Below, in pieces: positions 8,324-15,695 of a stretch of 64,000 bases of DNA. Positions within the stretch are counted from its first letter, which is position 1; each line of letters starts with the position of its first letter. The notes below the pieces were generated by a model. The model had not been told where the DNA came from, made no database searches, and worked only from the letters and a program-made list of their open reading frames with translations. This DNA comes from Massilia sp. UMI-21 (GTDB lineage: Bacteria > Pseudomonadota > Gammaproteobacteria > Burkholderiales > Burkholderiaceae_D). The position numbers were made by a program, and so were the translations under genes. The DNA lies in the NCBI GenBank assembly GCA_015277795.1, contig CP063848.1:1984001-2048000 (forward strand), given 5' to 3'.

Positions 8324-8429
8324 GGTGGTCCCGGGAAGCAGAGGAGCTGAAAATTGTAGCCGAAACCGCCACAAGCCTGCTGGCCGCCCGCGCGCCATCG
8401 GCAGGCTTGCAAGGAAGACAGCACTTTCC

Positions 8430-8459
8430 TTGCCCTAAGAGGCCCGGATCACATACAAT
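8430..8459 (+). promoter_or_regulatory. Candidate sigma-70 promoter for the glyA riboswitch transcript
   Basis: TTGCCC (8430-8435), an 18-base spacer and TACAAT (8454-8459). Transcription would begin about 8466, just before the first paired element of the riboswitch, which supports the assignment. Confidence 0.5.
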
Positions 8460-8469
8460 CGTCCTAATT

Positions 8470-8583
8470 CACGTCTCACGTAACTGGCGAAACACCGTGC
8501 GCGCGACATCGCGCCGCGCACGGCAAAAGGTGGACATCCACCGGGGAACCTGAGACGCCATTCGCCGTTCGCCTGGGCAGCCA
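8470..8583 (+). promoter_or_regulatory. ZTP riboswitch (pfl motif) in the glyA leader
   Basis: The leader has the parts of the pfl/ZTP aptamer in order. CGTCTCA (8472-8478) pairs with TGAGACG (8551-8557); the core AACTGGCGAA follows the 5' strand; GGTGG/CCACC (8529-8533 with 8538-8542) closes a small hairpin followed by CGGGGAACC; and the conserved 3' block GCCTGGGCAG (8571-8580) forms the pseudoknot/ZMP-contact arm. A variable extra hairpin (CCGTGCGCG with CGCGCACGG, 8495-8523) is inserted, as is allowed in this family. ZTP/ZMP signals shortage of 10-formyl-tetrahydrofolate, and glyA is a classic target because it feeds the one-carbon pool. The expression platform up to ATG 8684 is about 100 bases; I do not see an obvious T-run terminator, so translational control is possible. 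Confidence 0.88.
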
Positions 8584-8683
8584 CCAACTGGACCGTGTCC
8601 TTGCGCGGGCTGCCTGTGCGCCTGCCGGTCCCGCCACTGACGCGCTGCCCGTTGCCTGGTATTTCTCTCGATTGGAGTTTTAC

Positions 8684-9931
<1,248 letters not shown>

Positions 9932-9950
9932 GCTGAACCTTGGGCAACCC

Positions 9951-9988
9951 GGGGCTGCAGGCTGTTGCTGCAACGCGCAGCCCCTTTT
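9951..9988 (+). terminator. Terminator after glyA
   Basis: GGGGCTG (9951-9957) pairs with CAGCCCC (9978-9984), followed by TTTT. Transcription of nrdR would then depend on readthrough or its own promoter. Confidence 0.65.
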
Positions 9989-10007
9989 CAAGAAGCACCC
10001 CGGCGCC

Positions 10008-10466
10008 ATGAAATGTCCGTTCTGCCAGCATGAAGATACCCAGGTCCTCGACACCCGCGTGTCCGAGGAGGGGGACGCCATCCGCCGGCGCCGGCGCTGC
10101 GCGAAGTGCGACAAGCGCTTCACCACCTACGAGCGGATCGAACTGTCGATGCCGATCATCGTCAAGAAGAACGGCAGCCGCACCGAGTTCTCGTCCAACA
10201 AGCTGCGCGACAGCCTGATGCTGGCGCTGCGCAAGCGCCCGGTGGCCGCCGAGGCCATCGACACCGCGGTCGCGACCATCGAAGAAAAGCTCCTGACCAG
10301 CGGCCGGCGCGAGGTGGACACCGGCTATGTCGGCGAGCTGGTGATGCAGGAGCTCAAGCGCCTGGACAAGATCGCCTACATCCGCTTCGCCTCGGTCTAC
10401 AAGAACTTCGAAGACCTGGCCGAGTTCCAGGAAGCGCTGGCCGAAGTGGGCCACCCGCGCAAGTAA
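10008..10466 (+). CDS. nrdR: Transcriptional repressor NrdR
   Basis: A repressor of ribonucleotide reductase genes (152 aa) that senses ATP/dATP. The zinc ribbon is complete: Cys3, Cys6, Cys31, Cys34 ([17 protein letters not shown] ... [13 protein letters not shown]). An ATP-cone domain covers about 49-139 ([20 protein letters not shown] ... [27 protein letters not shown]). Length matches the family. The glyA-nrdR order is common in betaproteobacteria. Confidence 0.97.
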   Translation: MKCPFCQHEDTQVLDTRVSEEGDAIRRRRRCAKCDKRFTTYERIELSMPIIVKKNGSRTEFSSNKLRDSLMLALRKRPVAAEAIDTAVATIEEKLLTSGRREVDTGYVGELVMQELKRLDKIAYIRFASVYKNFEDLAEFQEALAEVGHPRK

Positions 10467-10583
10467 TTCCCCCCAATACACGCACTCAGCAGTTCCCCCG
10501 ACACGATTGCGCCAGCTCACTGCTGGCCTGTGCCCGCCTGATAACTTCGCAGCTCGGTTGGTCAACGCTGTCGAGGGAGGCAT

Positions 10584-11111
10584 ATGGTGCGGAGGCGGGC
10601 GCAGTCGCTGGGATTCACCTTGGTCGAAGTGCTGGTGGCCCTGTTCGTGCTGGCGGTCGGGATCGTCGGCGCGGGCGCCGCGCAACTGAGCGCCGAACGC
10701 ACGCGCCAGCAGTCGGCACTGATGTCCGAGGCGGCCCAGCTGGCGGCGGCGCTGGCCGCGCGCATGCAGGTCAATCCGGCCGTCGCGCAATTGCCCGATG
10801 GCGCCAATCCTTATCTGGACTTCGCCTACGACGCGGCCGACGGGCCGCCCGCCGCCGGGGTGCTCTGTTTCGGCGGCGCGGCCTGCACGCCGGCCCAGCT
10901 GGCCGCGTTCGACCTGCATGACATCCGCCAGGCGGTGCATGCGCAATTCCCTCGCGGGCGCATCGCCGTGTGCCGCGACGGGTCGCCGTGGGACAGCGCC
11001 CGCCGGCGTTATCGCTGGCGCTGCGACGGTGACGCGGATGCGCTGCCGGTCGTCAAGCTGGGCTGGCAGGGCAGCGGCGACGGGCCCGGCTATGTCGGGG
11101 TGATCCGATGA
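10584..11111 (+). CDS. pilV: Type IV pilus minor pilin / modification protein PilV
   Basis: A 175-aa prepilin-like protein. The class III prepilin motif GFTLVEVLVALFVLAVGIVG begins at about residue 10 (Gly before Phe, Glu5 conserved), followed by an N-terminal alpha helix AAQLSAERTRQQSALMSEAAQ. The PilV signature of Gly/Ala-rich helix plus LAARMQVNPA is present. It opens the minor-pilin cluster and its stop overlaps the pilW start (ATGA). Confidence 0.85.
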   Translation: MVRRRAQSLGFTLVEVLVALFVLAVGIVGAGAAQLSAERTRQQSALMSEAAQLAAALAARMQVNPAVAQLPDGANPYLDFAYDAADGPPAAGVLCFGGAACTPAQLAAFDLHDIRQAVHAQFPRGRIAVCRDGSPWDSARRRYRWRCDGDADALPVVKLGWQGSGDGPGYVGVIR

Positions 11112-12043
11112 GCGCCGGCGCGCCCCGCCAGCGCGGCATGACGATGCCCGAACTGCTGGTCGCCATGGCGATCGGCCTGGGGGTGCTGCTCGCCGGCGCC
11201 AGCCTGTTCATCTGGGCCAGCCGGAGCTTCGCCGCGCAAGCGGAAACGGCCGCCATGGACGATGCCGGCCGCTATGCGCTGGAAGCGATTGCCCGCGCGG
11301 TAAGGCAGTCCGCCGCGGTCGACTGGGAGGGCCAGGCCGACGGGCCGGATCCGTCCGCCCCCGCGCGCCTGGCCGGCCTCGACGCCCGCAGCGTGAGCAA
11401 GGCCGGCGTCGCGATCGACAATTCCAGCACCCAGGCCGTCAATGGCAGCGACGTGCTGGCGGTCCGTTTCCCGGGCACGGGCGCCGCGCCCAACGGCGAC
11501 GGCACCACGCTCGACTGCGCCGGCTTCAGCGTGCACCGCGACGAAGAGGGCTGGAGCATCTTCTACGTCGCCCGCAATGCCCAGGGTGAGGCCGAGTTGC
11601 GCTGCAAGTACCGGGGCGCCAGCGCCTGGTCGGCCGATGCGGTGGTCGGCGCGGTCGACAGCTTCCAGGTGCTGTATGGGCTGGACGGCGACGCCGACGG
11701 CGCCCCGGAGCGCTACGTGAACGCCAGCGCGCTGGCCGGGCTGGACGCCGGCCTGGTGCTGGCCGGCGCCACCGCGGCCGAGCGCGAGGCCGACCTGCGC
11801 CGGCGCACCCACTGGAAGCAGGTGGCGAGCGTGCGCGTGGCCCTGCTGCTGCATGGCCCGGCCAGCCCGCTGGCGGGCGCACGCGACACGGTCTACGACC
11901 TGTTCGGAAGCGACTATGGCGAGCTGGCCGGTGGCGACGACGCCGGCACGCGCCTGGGCGAAGACCTGTTGTCGGGTGCGGAGCCGCCGCGCTACCGCAA
12001 GGTGTTCGGCACCACGATCGCGCTGCCGGCGCGCAGCCGCTGA
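11108..12043 (+). CDS. pilW: Type IV pilus assembly protein PilW
   Basis: A minor pilin of 311 aa. The prepilin cleavage region is RQRGMTMPELLVAMAIGLGVLLAG, with conserved Glu5, and the expected long variable C-terminal globular domain with aromatic and Cys residues (TTLDCAGFSVHRD ... AELRCKYRGA) follows. The start ATG overlaps the pilV stop. Homologues initiate pilus assembly together with PilV, PilX, PilE and FimT. Confidence 0.83.
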   Translation: MSAGAPRQRGMTMPELLVAMAIGLGVLLAGASLFIWASRSFAAQAETAAMDDAGRYALEAIARAVRQSAAVDWEGQADGPDPSAPARLAGLDARSVSKAGVAIDNSSTQAVNGSDVLAVRFPGTGAAPNGDGTTLDCAGFSVHRDEEGWSIFYVARNAQGEAELRCKYRGASAWSADAVVGAVDSFQVLYGLDGDADGAPERYVNASALAGLDAGLVLAGATAAEREADLRRRTHWKQVASVRVALLLHGPASPLAGARDTVYDLFGSDYGELAGGDDAGTRLGEDLLSGAEPPRYRKVFGTTIALPARSR

Positions 12044-12050
12044 GGCCCGC

Positions 12051-12767
12051 ATGACGATACCCGCCCCGCATGCATCGCGTCGCGGCCGGCAGCGCGGTGT
12101 CGCGCTGCTGACCGCCATGCTGCTGATGCTGGCGATCCTGGCGACCGGCCTGGCCGCCGCGCGCACGGCCATCAACGGCGCCCGCGCCGCCGGCCACGAG
12201 CGCGACCGCATGCTGGCCCTGCACGGCGCCATGGCGGCGCTGGCGGACGCCGAGCACGATATCGAAGGCGGCGCCGACCCAGGCTCGGCGCGCGCGGCGG
12301 CGCTGGCCGGCGCCACTCCGGCCGCGTTCGCCGCCGGCTGCGGGGGCGGCGCACCTTATGACGGCCTGTGCGAGGGGGCCGTTGACGCCGGCGACATCTT
12401 CGCCGCGCTGGCCGATGCGGACGGGCCGGCGGTCGCGCTCGGCACCTTCACCGGCGCCCGCATGCCGGCAGGCGCGGGCGGGCAGGCGCCGCGCTATCTC
12501 ATCGAGCGCATGCCGGCCGCCGGCGGCAGCCTGCTGTACCGGGTATCCGCGCTCGGCTTCGGCAGCGCGGCGACTACCCAGGTGGCGATCCAGGCCTACT
12601 ACCGCAAGCTGCCGGCCGCCAGCGCTCCCGCGCAAGCGCTGCCGGACGCAGCGCAGGCCGGGCCACCGCCCTTGCCGGGCACGCCCGGCGGCCCGGGCCT
12701 CCGCGTCGGCTGGCGCGAAATCGGCAACTGGCAGGAAACCCTAGCGGCAAGGAGCGAAGCGCAATGA
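12051..12767 (+). CDS. pilX: Minor pilin / pilus assembly protein PilX
   Basis: A 238-aa protein starting at ATG 12051, seven bases after pilW. The N-terminus RQRGVALLTAMLLMLAILATG is the PilX-type hydrophobic helix with the GVALL motif that replaces GFTLIE, so the usual Glu5 is absent as in the PilX family. It continues AAARTAINGARAAGHERDRML with the Ala-rich helix and a Gly/Ala-rich globular half. The stop overlaps the next start by four bases. An upstream in-frame extension exists but would run through pilW without a ribosome site. Confidence 0.75.
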   Translation: MTIPAPHASRRGRQRGVALLTAMLLMLAILATGLAAARTAINGARAAGHERDRMLALHGAMAALADAEHDIEGGADPGSARAAALAGATPAAFAAGCGGGAPYDGLCEGAVDAGDIFAALADADGPAVALGTFTGARMPAGAGGQAPRYLIERMPAAGGSLLYRVSALGFGSAATTQVAIQAYYRKLPAASAPAQALPDAAQAGPPPLPGTPGGPGLRVGWREIGNWQETLAARSEAQ

Positions 12768-13240
12768 AACGACAGCACGGATTCACCCTGGTCGAGGTCC
12801 TGGCGGTGCTGGCGATCGTGTCGATCCTGGCGGCGATCGCCTATCCGGGCTATGCACGCCATGTGCGCAAGACCCGCAGGGTCGAGGCGCAGCTGGCCCT
12901 GGTCGAGGCCATGCAGCGGCAGGAGCAGTACCGCGCGTTGCACCATACCTATGTCGCCTTCTCCGCGTCGGCCGGCGATGCCGACGGCGCCGATGGCGCC
13001 GATGGCGCCGATGGCGGGGGATTTCGCTGGTGGCTCGGCGCGCGGCCCGAGGACAGCGCCTACGAGCTCGACGGGCGCCCCTGCGACGGCGAGGAGCTCA
13101 GCCAGTGCATCGAGCTGCGCGCCCGGCCGGGCACGGACAGGGTCGACGCCGGGTTCACCGACCCGGACTGCGGCACGCTCAGCTTCGACAGCACCGGCGC
13201 GCAGGGCGCGAGCGGCGCGGCAGCACGCTGCTGGCCATGA
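12764..13240 (+). CDS. pilE: Type IV pilin (PilE-type minor pilin)
   Basis: A 158-aa pilin with the motif HGFTLVEVLAVLAIVSILAAIAYPGYARHVRKTRR, ending in the typical transition to the globular domain (EAQLALVEAMQRQEQYRALH). A Gly/Asp/Ala insertion (ADGADGADGADGG) is encoded by 9-bp tandem repeats at 12980-13015. Cysteines near the C-terminus (RPCDGEELSQCIEL, DPDCGTL, AARCWP) allow the disulfide loop of minor pilins. The ATG overlaps the pilX stop and the TGA overlaps the fimT start. Confidence 0.82.
   Translation: MKRQHGFTLVEVLAVLAIVSILAAIAYPGYARHVRKTRRVEAQLALVEAMQRQEQYRALHHTYVAFSASAGDADGADGADGADGGGFRWWLGARPEDSAYELDGRPCDGEELSQCIELRARPGTDRVDAGFTDPDCGTLSFDSTGAQGASGAAARCWP
12980..13015 (+). repeat. 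Four tandem 9-bp units inside pilE
   Basis: GCCGACGGC followed by three exact GCCGATGGC copies, each encoding Ala-Asp-Gly. The repeat is in frame, so copy-number change by slippage would only lengthen or shorten a surface loop. Confidence 0.85.
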
Positions 13241-13791
13241 GCCCGTGCAAGCGCGGCGGCGCCACCCTGGCCGAGCTCGCCGTGGTGCTGGCGATCGCCG
13301 CCGTCGCCTTCGCGCTGGCCGCGCCGGACCTGCACGCCCTGGTCGCCGCCCAGCAGCTGAGAGCCGTTTCCGGCGAGCTGCTCGACGCCCTTGCGACCAC
13401 CCGGGCCCAGGCCATCGCCAGGGGCGAGCGGGTCAAGCTGGTGCCGCGCGACCCGCGGGGCAGCGACTGGACCCGGGGCTGGACGGTCTTCGTCGACCGC
13501 GACGGCGACCGCCAGCCGGGGCCGCCGGATGAGCTGATCGCGGTGCACGGGCCGCTGCCGCCGGGCCTGCAGGTCGGCTTTTCCTTCACCCAGTCTGCAC
13601 CGCCGCAGTACATCGCCTACAATGGCGCCGGGCGCAGCTGCAGCGACAGCAACAGCGGCGCCTCCCGGCTCGGTACGCTCTCGCTGTTTCACGGCGGGCA
13701 GATCCGGCGTATTAAAATCAACATGCTCGGGCGCGTGCGGATGTGCAATCCGGCGCGCGACGACGGCTGCGACGGCCCGCAAGCGCCGTAG
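13237..13791 (+). CDS. fimT: GspH/FimT-family minor pseudopilin
   Basis: A 184-aa protein. ATG 13237 overlaps the pilE stop (ATGA). The N-terminus is KRGGATLAELAVVLAIAAVAFALAAPDL, a prepilin helix with GATLAE instead of GFTLIE, followed by the FimT motif LLDALATTRAQAIARGERVKLVPRD and WTRGWTVFVDRDGDRQPGP. The C-terminal part (LGTLSLFHGGQIRRIKINMLGRVRMC) is typical of GspH/FimT proteins. It is the last gene of the five-gene minor pilin set. Confidence 0.85.
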   Translation: MSPCKRGGATLAELAVVLAIAAVAFALAAPDLHALVAAQQLRAVSGELLDALATTRAQAIARGERVKLVPRDPRGSDWTRGWTVFVDRDGDRQPGPPDELIAVHGPLPPGLQVGFSFTQSAPPQYIAYNGAGRSCSDSNSGASRLGTLSLFHGGQIRRIKINMLGRVRMCNPARDDGCDGPQAP

Positions 13792-13820
13792 CAGGCTCCT
13801 CGACAGCGGAACGAAAGACT

Positions 13821-14963
13821 TTGGCAAACGACAGCGCACAGATCCTCAACGACAACGACGGCATGGCGCTGGCGCTGGCCTGGGCCGCGCGAGGCATGTA
13901 TCTCACCGCGCCGAATCCGCGCATCGGCTGCGTGATCGTGCGCGACGGCGCCGTGATCGGCGCCGGCCATACCCAGCCGGCCGGCCAGGCCCACGCCGAG
14001 ATCGGGGCGCTGCGCGATGCGGCGCGGCGCGGCATTGACGTGCGCGGCGCCACCGCCTACGTGACGCTGGAGCCGTGCAGCCACCACGGGCGCACGCCGC
14101 CATGCGCGGATGCGCTGGTGCAGGCCGGGCTGGGGCGGGTGGTGGCGGCCATGACCGACCCCAATCCCCTGGTCGCCGGCCGCGGCCTGGCCCGGCTGCA
14201 GGCGGCGGGCATCGCCGTCACGTCCGGCGTGCTGGCCGACCAGGCCCACGAGCTGAACATCGGCTTTTTCTCGCGCATGCGGCGCGGCCTGCCCTGGGTG
14301 CGCCTGAAAGTCGCGGCCAGCCTGGACGGCGCCACCGCACTGGCGGACGGCGAGAGCCAATGGATCACCGGGCCCGAGGCCCGCGCCGACGGCCATGCCT
14401 GGCGCGCCCGCGCGCAGGCGATCCTGACCGGCATCGGCACCGTCAAGGCCGACGACCCGCAGCTCACCGTGCGCGGCATCGACACGCCGATGCAGCCGCG
14501 CCGCGTGATCGTCGACAGCCGGCTCGAGATCGACCTCGCCGCCCGCATCCTGCAGGGCGAGCCGTGCTGGATCGTCGCCGCCGTCGACGTGCAGGAACGA
14601 TGCGCCGAAAAAGCGGCGGCGCTGCGCGCGGCGGGCCATGAGGTGATCGTGCTGCCGAACCCGCAGGGCAAGGTCGACCTGCCGGCCCTGATGCGCGAGC
14701 TCGGCCGGCGCGAGATCAACGAAGTGCACGTGGAAGCGGGATCGAAACTGAACGCATCGATGGTGCGCGAAGGCTGCGTCGACGAACTGCTGGCCTACCT
14801 GGCGCCGAGCCTGATCGGGCCGGGGCAGGGCATGTTCGACCTGCCGCCGCTGGCGCGGCTTGGCGATCAGCGCCGGCTGCGCTTCCACGACGTGGCGCGG
14901 ATCGGCGCGGACCTCCGCATCCTGGCGCGCTTCGCCGCACCTGACACTGAACACCAACACTGA
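13821..14963 (+). CDS. ribD: Bifunctional pyrimidine deaminase/reductase RibD
   Basis: A riboflavin enzyme (about 380 aa) that deaminates and then reduces the pyrimidine intermediate. The N-terminal deaminase domain shows TAPNPRIGCVIV, the HAE motif (GQAHAEIGAL) and the zinc ligands PCSHHGRTPPC; the C-terminal reductase domain starts near VRLKVAASLDGATAL and has GIGTVKADDPQLTVR. The start is uncertain: TTG 13821 gives the usual lead-in before GMALALAWAARG; ATG 13863 is the alternative and no clear ribosome site decides. It is followed by ribE. Confidence 0.92.
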   Translation: MANDSAQILNDNDGMALALAWAARGMYLTAPNPRIGCVIVRDGAVIGAGHTQPAGQAHAEIGALRDAARRGIDVRGATAYVTLEPCSHHGRTPPCADALVQAGLGRVVAAMTDPNPLVAGRGLARLQAAGIAVTSGVLADQAHELNIGFFSRMRRGLPWVRLKVAASLDGATALADGESQWITGPEARADGHAWRARAQAILTGIGTVKADDPQLTVRGIDTPMQPRRVIVDSRLEIDLAARILQGEPCWIVAAVDVQERCAEKAAALRAAGHEVIVLPNPQGKVDLPALMRELGRREINEVHVEAGSKLNASMVREGCVDELLAYLAPSLIGPGQGMFDLPPLARLGDQRRLRFHDVARIGADLRILARFAAPDTEHQH

Positions 14964-14976
14964 GGAAGAAGTCCAC

Positions 14977-15603
14977 ATGTTTACTGGAATTGTCGCCGCC
15001 GTCGGCACCATCACGTCGGTCAAGCCGCTCGAAGGCGGTTCTTTCGCGGGCGTGCGCCTGGAAGTCGACGCCGGCCCGCTGGCGCTGGGCGATGTCGCGC
15101 TGGGCGACTCGATCGCCATCAACGGCGCCTGCATGACCGTGGTGGCCAAGACCGGGCAAGGCTTCACCGTCGACGTCTCGCGCGAAAGCCTGAACAAGAC
15201 CGTCGGGCTGGAAGCGCCCGGCGAAGTCAACCTGGAAAAGGCGCTGACCCTGGCCGAGCGCCTGGGCGGCCACCTGGTGTCCGGCCACGTCGACGGACTG
15301 GGCACCGTGCACAGCTTCGAGCCGGTGGGCGAATCGCGCGAACTGGTGATCGATGCGCCCTGGGAGCTGGCCAAGTTCCTGGCCTACAAGGGATCGGTGG
15401 TGGTCAACGGCGTGTCGCTGACCGTCAACCGCGTGGAAGACCTCGAGGCTGAAGGCGGCAAGGTATGCCGCTTCTCGATCAACCTGATTCCGCACACGAT
15501 CGAGGTCACCACCCTGAAGCACTTGCAGGCCGGCTCGCAGGTGAACCTGGAGATCGACCTGATCGCGCGCTACGTGGAGCGCATGCTGTCGGCGAAGGGG
15601 TGA
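14977..15603 (+). CDS. ribE: Riboflavin synthase (alpha chain)
   Basis: Dismutates two 6,7-dimethyl-8-ribityllumazine molecules to riboflavin (208 aa). ATG 14977 follows GAGGAAGAAG. The signature MFTGIVAAVGTI is at the N-terminus, and two lumazine-binding repeats are visible: SIAINGACMTVV with SRESLNKT, and SVVVNGVSLTVN with LIPHTIEVTT. A full-length enzyme in the ribD-ribE pair. The symbol ribC is used for the same enzyme in E. coli. Confidence 0.96.
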   Translation: MFTGIVAAVGTITSVKPLEGGSFAGVRLEVDAGPLALGDVALGDSIAINGACMTVVAKTGQGFTVDVSRESLNKTVGLEAPGEVNLEKALTLAERLGGHLVSGHVDGLGTVHSFEPVGESRELVIDAPWELAKFLAYKGSVVVNGVSLTVNRVEDLEAEGGKVCRFSINLIPHTIEVTTLKHLQAGSQVNLEIDLIARYVERMLSAKG

Positions 15604-15663
15604 ATCGTCGGGTGGGCGTTATCGGTTCCATGCTCGTGCACGACGATCTTGCTGCTGGTTGAA

Positions 15664-15687
15664 CGCGTGGGCGGACATCCGCCCACC
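15664..15687. repeat. Hairpin between the convergent ribE and protease genes
   Basis: CGTGGGCGG/CCGCCCACC-type stem: GTGGGCGG and CCGCCCAC pair around ACAT, followed by CCTAC. There is no T-run, so it is either a bidirectional barrier to transcription or one copy of an interspersed palindromic repeat; a second copy is not visible in this window. Confidence 0.45.
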
Positions 15688-15695
15688 CTACACAG

